This document shows positions 1 to 6,061 of a stretch of DNA of 64,000 nucleotides, in pieces. The DNA comes from an uncultured SAR86 cluster bacterium. GTDB taxonomy: Bacteria > Pseudomonadota > Gammaproteobacteria > Magnimaribacterales > Magnimaribacteraceae. Where the stretch lies: positions 1 to 64,000 of the forward strand of contig CABXQE010000001.1 of NCBI GenBank assembly GCA_902514295.1, given 5' to 3'. The notes under the pieces were generated by a model. That model saw only the letters and a list, made by a program, of their open reading frames with translations, ran no database searches and was not told where the DNA came from. The translations under genes were made by a program, and so were the position numbers. The number at the start of each line of letters is the position of its first letter. The stretch's first letter is position 1.

Positions 1-233
1 CTGTATTGTGACAAGCCTTGAGTCTCAGATTCACTTCTAGCAATCAATAAGGACTCTGATTTGTAATAATCTGTAAGAGAAAGAGAGTATGCTACCGAAC
101 CAATAGCAAAAATAGAAGTTACGAGAATGATGAGCTTTTTTGCTGTCCATAGGACATTAAAAAGCTCTATCAAATCAATCTTATCTTCACCGAATTGAGG
201 ATCATTAAAGTTCTTTTTATCTGACTTAATCAT
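1..233 (-). CDS. Wzz-like polysaccharide chain-length determinant, N-terminal part (runs off the left edge)
   Basis: This gene is absent from the ORF track because it is cut by the window edge. Reading the minus strand from the ATG at 233 gives an open frame of 77 codons beginning MIKSDKKNF. A short cytoplasmic stretch with IDLIELFNVLW is followed by a membrane segment (LIILVTSIFAIGSVAYSL) and then a presumably periplasmic stretch. This is the N-terminal layout of Wzz/BexC/GumC-type chain-length regulators, which set O-antigen or capsule chain length in the inner membrane. The ATG overlaps the TGA of the upstream regulator as ATGA, so the two are translationally coupled. Only the N-terminus is visible, so a Wzc-like kinase cannot be excluded. 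Confidence 0.75.
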   Translation of the reverse strand, partial: MIKSDKKNFNDPQFGEDKIDLIELFNVLWTAKKLIILVTSIFAIGSVAYSLSLTDYYKSESLLIARSESETQGLSQY

Positions 234-553
234 AAATTGTTTATGTGTTCCATTTCTTTTTTAAGTTTATCAAATTCTTCGGATTTTCTTTTAAGAAATT
301 GTATTGTCAACTTTTTTTTTGTTTCTACACCTTCTGGGGTTAGTAAGTATAAATATCCGAGCTTACTATCTGATCTTTTAAAATTACCAATCATCAGAAA
401 ACCTTTATTTATAAGGGCTTGAATTAAGTAATTAATTTTACCTAAACTTAAGCCCAGATGTTCTGCTATCTGACGTTGAGTAAGATTAGGATTTTCTTCT
501 ATTTTCCTAAGAATTTCTAATTCTTCTTCGGAGTAATTTTTTCTTTTTTTCAA
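230..553 (-). CDS. MarR-type EPS-associated transcriptional regulator
   Basis: A 107-residue winged-helix protein. The helix-turn-helix lies at about residues 24-48 (TQRQIAEHLGLSLGKINYLI), followed by a wing (GYLYLLTPEGVETK) and a charged helical tail. Size, sequence style and position match the small MarR-like regulators found at the head of exopolysaccharide operons. The start codon is TTG at 553. An in-frame TAG lies two codons upstream and no later Met occurs until about residue 53, so this start is forced. No good Shine-Dalgarno precedes it; instead an ops-like GCGGTAGC directly abuts it. It overlaps the Wzz-like gene by 4 nt. Autoregulation through the inverted repeats upstream is an inference. 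Confidence 0.8.
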   Translation of the reverse strand: MKKRKNYSEEELEILRKIEENPNLTQRQIAEHLGLSLGKINYLIQALINKGFLMIGNFKRSDSKLGYLYLLTPEGVETKKKLTIQFLKRKSEEFDKLKKEMEHINNL

Positions 554-555
554 TA

Positions 556-564
556 GCTACCGCA
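556..564 (-). promoter_or_regulatory. ops-like element in the leader of the polysaccharide operon
   Basis: On the minus strand the leader reads TGCGGTAGC just before the TTG start of the EPS regulator. It matches 7 of the 8 bases of the ops core GGCGGTAG, the RfaH recruitment signal of enterobacterial surface-polysaccharide operons. The neighbouring upstream gene is an RfaH-like protein. The downstream half of the element (CTATTG) does not follow the E. coli consensus. Functional assignment is inference. Confidence 0.45.
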
Positions 565-611
565 ATGAATTTTTGTTTAATAATTCATTTATTCTTATTT
601 TGTTTCTTTCG

Positions 612-662
612 TGTTCATTTAATGAACATACTTAGTTTACTATAAGTTCAATATTTGAACAA
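612..662 (-). promoter_or_regulatory. Candidate promoter flanked by two related inverted repeats (EPS operon operator)
   Basis: Two perfect inverted repeats of the same family lie here: TGTTCATTTAATGAACA at 612-628 and GTTCAATATTTGAAC at 646-660 (plus-strand view), with centres 33 bp apart, about three helical turns. On the minus strand a possible -35 (TTGTTC, 657-662) and -10 (TAAACT, 634-639) are separated by 17 bp. One repeat therefore covers the -35/spacer and the other the expected start-site region. This is a classic repressor-operator arrangement for the regulator gene just downstream. The repeats are seen directly; the function is inferred. Confidence 0.5.
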
Positions 663-685
663 TAAAACCTTGTGTATGGTACTTA

Positions 686-1234
686 TTAAAATTTAAAATT
701 CTTAACAACCTCTTTACGACCTATATTAGATTTAGTTATTTCTGTGACAACGCTTGTATTTAATAATTTCAATAACAATCTAACTCTATCATTCGATTTC
801 TTAGATAAGAATATTGCGTCTACTCCTGCAAACCGTCCCTCTTTGATGCAAACAGAATCGCCCTTTTGATAATCTACTAACGAAACTTCCTCTTTATATA
901 TACCTGATTCATCGAGTTTATTTTGAATTAATTTAATAATATTATTAGGAATAGGAGTAAATTTTTGTGAAAACATAACAATTTTACTTACCCCATAACT
1001 AGAGTTAATAGAAGTCCAATTATCTAACTGAAGATCAATTTGAGCAAAAAAATATCGAGGGAAGATTGGTACAGGGCAGTTAAATCCACTATCTTTATTA
1101 GTAGGCGCTATCAGAGGTAAAAAAGTTTTAAATCCTTGTTTTTGAAGATTTTCATTAGCTTTTATTTCCTGTCCAGCTTTTGTATAAATAAGCACCCAAA
1201 TAATTTCTGATTTACCTTTTTTTGCTGCCTTCAT
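686..1234 (-). CDS. RfaH/NusG-family transcription antitermination factor
   Basis: A 182-residue NusG paralog. The N-terminal NGN domain (residues ~12-110) carries the family pattern WVLIYTKAGQE...ANENLQKQGF...LPLI and FPRYFFAQID. The C-terminal KOW part (~128-175) contains GDSVCIKEGRFAGVDAIF. RfaH-type proteins bind RNA polymerase at ops sites and suppress termination and pausing in long surface-polysaccharide operons. The gene sits directly upstream of the EPS regulator and Wzz-like gene and of an ops-like sequence, so a dedicated operon-specific role is likely. It starts 25 nt after tRNA-Leu with no obvious ribosome-binding site. Orthology to E. coli rfaH itself is not claimed. Confidence 0.85.
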   Translation of the reverse strand: MKAAKKGKSEIIWVLIYTKAGQEIKANENLQKQGFKTFLPLIAPTNKDSGFNCPVPIFPRYFFAQIDLQLDNWTSINSSYGVSKIVMFSQKFTPIPNNIIKLIQNKLDESGIYKEEVSLVDYQKGDSVCIKEGRFAGVDAIFLSKKSNDRVRLLLKLLNTSVVTEITKSNIGRKEVVKNFKF

Positions 1235-1259
1235 TTTAAGCTATGTTTAGAAAGAATAC

Positions 1260-1346
1260 TGGTGCCCGGGGCCGGACTCGAACCGGCACGAAGTTTCCTT
1301 CGAGGGATTTTAAGTCCCTTGTGTCTACCAATTCCACCACCCGGGC
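1260..1346 (-). tRNA. tRNA-Leu (anticodon UAA)
   Basis: The minus strand folds as a class II tRNA. The acceptor GCCCGGG pairs with CCCGGGC; the anticodon stem GGGA/TCCC encloses the loop CTTAAAA (anticodon TAA); a long variable arm TCGAAGGAAACTTCG follows; the T-arm carries GGTTCGAGTCC; and the 3' end ACCA is encoded. It lies 48 nt downstream of tRNA-Cys on the same strand, so the two are probably processed from one precursor with pgsA. Confidence 0.96.
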
Positions 1347-1394
1347 TATCTTTCTGGACATTCTACTTTTGTTTCAACAAATATGATAGAAAAT

Positions 1395-1468
1395 TGGAGG
1401 CTGAGGTCGGAATCGAACCGGCGTAGACGGATTTGCAATCCGCTGCATAACCACTTTGCTACTCAGCC
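1395..1468 (-). tRNA. tRNA-Cys (anticodon GCA)
   Basis: The minus strand gives acceptor GGCTGAG pairing with CTCAGCC, an anticodon stem GCGGA/TCCGT with loop TTGCAAA (anticodon GCA), T-loop GTTCGATTC, discriminator U and an encoded CCA. U73 is the identity base expected for cysteine tRNA. The gene is 74 nt long and lies 37 nt downstream of pgsA, a position conserved in gammaproteobacteria. Confidence 0.96.
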
Positions 1469-1505
1469 CTATGGCTATTCTATGTATCTCAAAAGAATAG
1501 ACCAG

Positions 1506-2048
1506 TTATTTAATAAGATTCTTATAAGACACCATATAGGTATATAAGCTGTGTATTGAAAGATACGCAGCTAACCAGAATAAAGAAATAGTTATTGTGT
1601 AAAAATATTGAGCAAAATTAGGTGAAATAATTAAGAAAGATACTGCAGTAATCTGGATTGTCGTCTTACTTTTCGCAATAAAACTTACCTTCACAGGATT
1701 CTTTCCTAGATTTTCAGTCAAAAACTGTCTAAAAGAAGAAATAATGAACTCTCTAGATATAATTATTAAAGAAGGGATTAATAAAATTTGATTATCGGAG
1801 AATGAAAGAAGGTATATCAAAGGAATGGAAATTAACAATTTATCGGCAGTTAAATCTAACAAACCACCTAGTGGGCTAGTAGTTTCCGTTCTTCTCGCCA
1901 CATAACCATCTAAATGATCAGTAATACCTGCAAGAATAAATAATACTAATGCTATCCAGTTAGAGATATTCTCTTGGTCTGATACTAAATAGAGAACCGG
2001 AAATATCAGGAATATCCTAGATGCTGTAATGTAATTTGCTATAAACAT
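1506..2048 (-). CDS. pgsA: CDP-diacylglycerol--glycerol-3-phosphate 3-phosphatidyltransferase
   Basis: PgsA makes phosphatidylglycerol phosphate, the committed step of phosphatidylglycerol and cardiolipin synthesis in the inner membrane. The protein has 180 residues and several hydrophobic segments. The CDP-alcohol phosphotransferase signature DG-x2-AR-x8-G-x3-D-x3-D is complete (DHLDGYVARR, then GLLDLTADK, residues ~43-70). The ATG overlaps the TAA of uvrC by one base (TAATG), so translation is coupled. uvrC-pgsA-tRNA is a conserved gammaproteobacterial order. Confidence 0.95.
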   Translation of the reverse strand: MFIANYITASRIFLIFPVLYLVSDQENISNWIALVLFILAGITDHLDGYVARRTETTSPLGGLLDLTADKLLISIPLIYLLSFSDNQILLIPSLIIISREFIISSFRQFLTENLGKNPVKVSFIAKSKTTIQITAVSFLIISPNFAQYFYTITISLFWLAAYLSIHSLYTYMVSYKNLIK

Positions 2049-3889
2049 TAATTATGAATTTGTTTAAAAATTAATTGAGCTGTATTTTTTCCTATACTTG
2101 AAACTTCGCATAAATCATCAACACTTGCTCTTTTAATTTGCTCTAATGAACCGAAATATCTTAGTAGAAGTTTTTTTCTTCTTTGGCCTATTCCTGACAA
2201 GCCATCAATAGAAGAGCTTATGGATGATTTAGATCTCTTCTTTTTTAGTGATGTTATAGCATATCTGTGGGTTTCGTCTCTGATTTCTTGGATAAAGTGA
2301 TTAAAAGCCGACCCCTCATTTATTGGAATTGTTTGTCCATTTACTAAATGTATAGAATCAAATAAGGCCTTTCTACGTACTCCTTTGGAGATAGAAATAA
2401 CATTCACTTTATTTATCCCTAATTTCCTAAATTCTTTTACAGCAGAGCTTAAATGCGTTTTGCCACCATCAATGATGACCAAACTAGGGATTTCCTTTTG
2501 TTTGTCAATAGAAAATCTCCTTCTTATCAATTCGGCCATAGAACCGATATCATTCCCTGAGTTTTCTTCACTTATATTGTATTTACGGTAAAGCTTTCTA
2601 AGTTTGCCTTCATTTGAAAATACAACACATCCAGCAACAGCATTATCGCCAGAATGATGGCTGATATCATAAGATTCAATGATTCCAATTTTACCTTCTA
2701 TTTTTAACTTCTTTTCTAATGTTTCAACCTTAAATTTAAAGTCATTGTCAGTTTTATCTCTCTTTAAAACATACTCTGTATTTAACCTACATAGATCGAT
2801 AAGACCTTTATCTTTCTTCCCTGGTTTGGTGATGATAGATATTTTCTTTGAGTGGAGTTCGCTCAGGGTCTTTTCTATTAATGTTTTATTATCTAACTTC
2901 TGTTCGATTACTAGTACAGAAGGACAGTGATCTATAGAAAAATAATATTGACTTATAAACTTCTCTAAAACATTAACTTCCACGAATTCTTTATTAAGGA
3001 TGAAGTTTTGATGGCCAGTAACCCAACCTTGATTAACACGACTAACCCCTATCTTTGTGGATCCATTTGATGATGACAAGTAAATAGCATCCCTATTTTT
3101 CTGAAAACCAGCAATGCTTTGAGATCTCTGTATGTCCCTCAGGGCTGATATTCTATCTCTATAAGTAGCAGCCTTTTCAAAATATTTATCGTTTGAATGC
3201 TTATCCATTAGTTTGTAAAAGTTTGAGATAAGTATCTCAGATTTTCCAGATAGAAGTAATTCAGCTGAATAGACTTCATTAAGGTATTCTTCCTTGCTTA
3301 TGTAACCAACACAAGGGGCAGAGCAACGACCAATTTCATACTGGATACATGGCCTAGTTCTATTTCTAAAAAAGGAATCAGAACAGTTTCTAATCTTAAA
3401 TGTTTTTTGCAGTAACTTTAAAGACTCTTGAACTGCATATGAGCTAGGAAAAGGGCCAAAAAATTTATCAATTTTATCTTTTTTACCTAAAAAGGAATTT
3501 GCAGAAGGGAACTCTCTAGAGGTTGCTACTCTTATCCAGGGATACCCTTTATCATCTTTAAACTGAACGTTGAATTTAGGTTTTTCTTCTTTAATCAGAT
3601 ATTGCTCCATAAGCAAAGCTTCAAGTTCTGTGTTAGTTAGAGTTATTTCAATAATTTTAAGATTGTCTCTTAACTTTTTAATTTTCTTAGAATTACTAAC
3701 AGAGTCTCCAAAATATGAAGAGACTCTATTTTTTAAATTCTTCGCTTTTCCTATATAAATAGGATTCTTGGATTTATCTAAAAATTTATAAACACCAGGT
3801 CTTTTTGGAAGAGAATTAAGAAGCTTCCGCAATTCTTCTTTAGATGCTGGAACTTCTAGAAAAGACTGAGAGGTAATCTGTTCTTGCAA
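2048..3889 (-). CDS. uvrC: Excinuclease ABC subunit C
   Basis: UvrC makes both incisions around bulky DNA lesions after UvrAB loading. The 613-residue protein has all the expected parts: a GIY-YIG nuclease domain (~28-105; PGVYKFLDK, PIYIGKAKNLKNRV); the four-cysteine stretch around residues 165-192 (RNCSDSFFRNRTRPC, then CSAPC); a UVR motif (~220-250); the RNase H-like C-terminal nuclease with YDISHHSG, VIIDGGKTH and DETHRYA; and a C-terminal helix-hairpin-helix pair (LSGIGQRRKKLLLRYFGS). Length is normal. It lies 5 nt downstream of the cupin gene. Confidence 0.97.
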   Translation of the reverse strand: MQEQITSQSFLEVPASKEELRKLLNSLPKRPGVYKFLDKSKNPIYIGKAKNLKNRVSSYFGDSVSNSKKIKKLRDNLKIIEITLTNTELEALLMEQYLIKEEKPKFNVQFKDDKGYPWIRVATSREFPSANSFLGKKDKIDKFFGPFPSSYAVQESLKLLQKTFKIRNCSDSFFRNRTRPCIQYEIGRCSAPCVGYISKEEYLNEVYSAELLLSGKSEILISNFYKLMDKHSNDKYFEKAATYRDRISALRDIQRSQSIAGFQKNRDAIYLSSSNGSTKIGVSRVNQGWVTGHQNFILNKEFVEVNVLEKFISQYYFSIDHCPSVLVIEQKLDNKTLIEKTLSELHSKKISIITKPGKKDKGLIDLCRLNTEYVLKRDKTDNDFKFKVETLEKKLKIEGKIGIIESYDISHHSGDNAVAGCVVFSNEGKLRKLYRKYNISEENSGNDIGSMAELIRRRFSIDKQKEIPSLVIIDGGKTHLSSAVKEFRKLGINKVNVISISKGVRRKALFDSIHLVNGQTIPINEGSAFNHFIQEIRDETHRYAITSLKKKRSKSSISSSIDGLSGIGQRRKKLLLRYFGSLEQIKRASVDDLCEVSSIGKNTAQLIFKQIHN

Positions 3890-3894
3890 TTAAC

Positions 3895-4224
3895 TTAATG
3901 CGACCTAGAACCGTCAAATACGCATACAAAATAAAGATTTTCTCTTGAATCATTAATTACTTGATGGAATTTTCCATCTTCTATCAAGATTACATCCCCT
4001 TTTTTTACTGGAAAGATGTCTTCATCAATCTTCATTTTGCCTTCCCCTCTGACAAAATTGTATACCTCTTCCTGTCCTGGATGCTTATGGCCAGAAGTGG
4101 ATTTTCCTGGTTTTAAGTCTGTGCTGCTCACAACTAAGTTATTTAAAGCAACATTATCTTTCACAACATACCTATCGTCGTCTTTTACTACTTCTCCGCC
4201 AATATCTAATATATCTAATTTCAT
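3895..4224 (-). CDS. Small cupin-domain protein
   Basis: A 109-residue single-domain cupin. Motif 1 is SGHKHPGQEEVYNFVRGEG (HxH with a downstream Glu) and motif 2 is KKGDVILIEDGKFHQVIN, so the usual 2His-Glu-His metal site appears complete. The substrate cannot be told from sequence: such small cupins include sugar isomerases, dioxygenases and ligand-binding proteins. The start overlaps the pyrF stop by 4 nt and the stop lies 5 nt before uvrC, so it is embedded in the pyrF-uvrC-pgsA transcription unit. Confidence 0.8.
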   Translation of the reverse strand: MKLDILDIGGEVVKDDDRYVVKDNVALNNLVVSSTDLKPGKSTSGHKHPGQEEVYNFVRGEGKMKIDEDIFPVKKGDVILIEDGKFHQVINDSRENLYFVCVFDGSRSH

Positions 4225-4904
4225 AACTCAATATCATCTAGTATTTGATTAAGAGATTTTAAAGGATTTGAACTCTCAATAATAGGTCTTCCAATAACCA
4301 AGAAATCTGATCCGTTATTTATAGCTTCTTTAGGCGAAGATACCCTACTTTGATCGTCATTCATTTTTTTAGTTCTAATTCCTGGAGTAACAGCAATGAA
4401 CTCTTTGCCGCATAATTCCTTAATAACTTTTACTTCTCTTGGTGAACAAACAATTCCATCAAGTCCATTGCTTTTGGCAAGTAGAGCTAATTGCATTACC
4501 TTTTCGGAAATATCAGGTATACCAATCTCTTTTACATCTTCGTTACTTAAGCTTGTCAGCATGGTGACACCTATAAGTAAAGGGGGATTCCTACAAGAGT
4601 TTAAGGCCTTTCTTGCAGACTCTAGCATTGATGATCCTCCTGATACATGCACATTCACCATCCAAACTCCTAAATCAGCAGCTACCTTTACTGCTTGAGA
4701 AACGGTGTTTGGAATATCATGAAATTTTAAGTCTAAAAAAATATCAAACCCCAATGATTGTAGGTCTTTGATAACTCTAGGCCCAGAAGAAGTAAATAAT
4801 TGACTCCCTACTTTTAAGCGACATGATTTTGGATCAAATAATTCTGCAAGCTTTATAGCCTCGTCATATTCCAAGTCTAAAGGAATTATTATCGGACTAT
4901 TCAT
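4221..4904 (-). CDS. pyrF: Orotidine 5'-phosphate decarboxylase
   Basis: PyrF converts OMP to UMP, the last step of de novo pyrimidine synthesis. The TIM-barrel signatures are present: IIPLDLEYDEA near the N-terminus, RLKVGSQLF, the catalytic DLKFHDIPNT, VTPGIRT and the phosphate-binding FLVIGRPI. The ORF track starts at 4940. I prefer the ATG at 4904 (227 residues, MNSPIIIP), because it has an AGAGG-type site about 8 nt upstream, matches the family N-terminus and cuts the overlap with lapA to 8 nt. Confidence 0.95.
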   Translation of the reverse strand: MNSPIIIPLDLEYDEAIKLAELFDPKSCRLKVGSQLFTSSGPRVIKDLQSLGFDIFLDLKFHDIPNTVSQAVKVAADLGVWMVNVHVSGGSSMLESARKALNSCRNPPLLIGVTMLTSLSNEDVKEIGIPDISEKVMQLALLAKSNGLDGIVCSPREVKVIKELCGKEFIAVTPGIRTKKMNDDQSRVSSPKEAINNGSDFLVIGRPIIESSNPLKSLNQILDDIEL

Positions 4905-5127
4905 TTCTCTTGCCTCTCTTCTTAACTGAAAAATAAGCAATTTCTAGAATAATTGTTATAAAACTTCCTATCAAAAAAAAGACTATCAAGCCTTTGCCTA
5001 AGTTAATTTCTATTTCATTGAACAATAAATCAACTATAACGATACTATTATTTAAATTTAACAATAAATATAAAGATAAAAGTACAATTGAAAAAAGAAA
5101 AATTAAGAATAACGAAGACCAGTTCAT
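4897..5127 (-). CDS. lapA: LapA-family small inner-membrane protein
   Basis: A 76-residue protein with two predicted membrane helices (residues ~5-25 and ~45-67) joined by a short polar loop and ending in a basic tail KKRGKRNE. This is the LapA (DUF1049) layout. In E. coli LapA acts with LapB to control LpxC and lipopolysaccharide synthesis, and the order rpsA-ihfB-lapA-lapB-pyrF is conserved. Here ihfB and pyrF flank the gene at the right distance, but no lapB follows: pyrF begins inside the lapA stop region. The assignment rests on topology plus synteny. Confidence 0.7.
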   Translation of the reverse strand: MNWSSLFLIFLFSIVLLSLYLLLNLNNSIVIVDLLFNEIEINLGKGLIVFFLIGSFITIILEIAYFSVKKRGKRNE

Positions 5128-5130
5128 AAA

Positions 5131-5754
5131 TTATGTTTGATTAAGCCAACCCTGCTCTAAAAGTCTATCTTCAACGTATTGGAGAATTGCATGGCCAGCA
5201 GTTATATGACTTTCTTGAATCCTGCCTGTAACTTTAGTAGGGACAATAAAAGCAGAATCACAATATTTTAATGCCTTTCCACCATCGCCTCCTAAAAAAC
5301 CTAAGGCATAAATCCCTTTGGTATTTGCTAGTTTAAGGGTCTCGACGACATTAGTTGAATTCCCTGAAGTAGATATAGCCAATAAAATATCTCCTTCATT
5401 AGCTAAAGAAGAAAACACTCTCTTAAATATTTCATCTGAGCCATAGTCATTTAAACAAGCTGTTAGAGTTGATGTATCTTGAGCTAAAGAAATAGCTGGA
5501 ATTCCTTCTCTATCAACTTCAGAAGTTAAACGGACCAAGAATTCCGCTACTAAGTGCTGCGCATCAGCTGCAGACCCGCCGTTTCCACAAATCATTAATT
5601 TTCCACCACTAGATATAGACTTAGCTATAACTTCACCAGCCTCTATTAACACCTCATAGATTCTTTGATCAATAATATCTGTTTTAACAGATATAGAATC
5701 TTCAAAAGTTTCTTTTATTTTGTCTTTAATATCTTTTGGCATGAATCTTCTCAT
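5131..5754 (-). CDS. gmhA: Phosphoheptose isomerase (GmhA-type SIS protein)
   Basis: GmhA turns sedoheptulose 7-phosphate into D-glycero-D-manno-heptose 7-phosphate, the first step towards the LPS inner-core heptose. The 207-residue SIS protein has CGNGGSAADAQHLVAEF, LAISTSGNSTN, and RIQESHITAGH, where the Glu and His of the GmhA active site fall. DiaA is a close paralog, but the intact AEF/GH pattern favours GmhA. Met1 (5754) has no ribosome-binding site; Met5 (5742) follows GAGAAG and may be the real start. It lies between ihfB and lapA, an unusual place next to an LPS-control gene. Confidence 0.82.
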   Translation of the reverse strand: MRRFMPKDIKDKIKETFEDSISVKTDIIDQRIYEVLIEAGEVIAKSISSGGKLMICGNGGSAADAQHLVAEFLVRLTSEVDREGIPAISLAQDTSTLTACLNDYGSDEIFKRVFSSLANEGDILLAISTSGNSTNVVETLKLANTKGIYALGFLGGDGGKALKYCDSAFIVPTKVTGRIQESHITAGHAILQYVEDRLLEQGWLNQT

Positions 5755-5782
5755 CTAGAAGAATACCATATGAATAAAAAAA

Positions 5783-6061
5783 TTAACTGTTTATGATCTT
5801 CTTCAAGCTTTTAGAAGCTCTAAAATAAGGATGAAACTTCTTTTGGATAGAGATGGATTTTCCAGTCTTAGGGTTTCTTGAGATTCTTTCATTCCTTTCC
5901 CTAGTAGAAAAAGTACCAAACCCTCTTAATTCAATTCTATCTCCATCAGATAAAGCCTTGGTAAGGCTGTCTATAATCAAAATTATAGATTCTTCTATGT
6001 CTTTTTTTGAATTAAATTTATTATTCTTATACAAATTTTCGATGATTTCAGACTTATTCAT
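5783..6061 (-). CDS. ihfB: Integration host factor beta subunit
   Basis: A 92-residue HU/IHF-family DNA-bending protein. The body has IELRGFGTFSTRERNER, followed by the minor-groove-intercalating beta-arm with RNPKTGKSI and the closing HPYFRASKSLKK. The position directly after rpsA marks it as the beta subunit; the start overlaps the rpsA stop by 8 nt. IhfB pairs with IhfA, which is not in this window, to bend DNA at promoters and the origin. Confidence 0.92.
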   Translation of the reverse strand: MNKSEIIENLYKNNKFNSKKDIEESIILIIDSLTKALSDGDRIELRGFGTFSTRERNERISRNPKTGKSISIQKKFHPYFRASKSLKKIINS

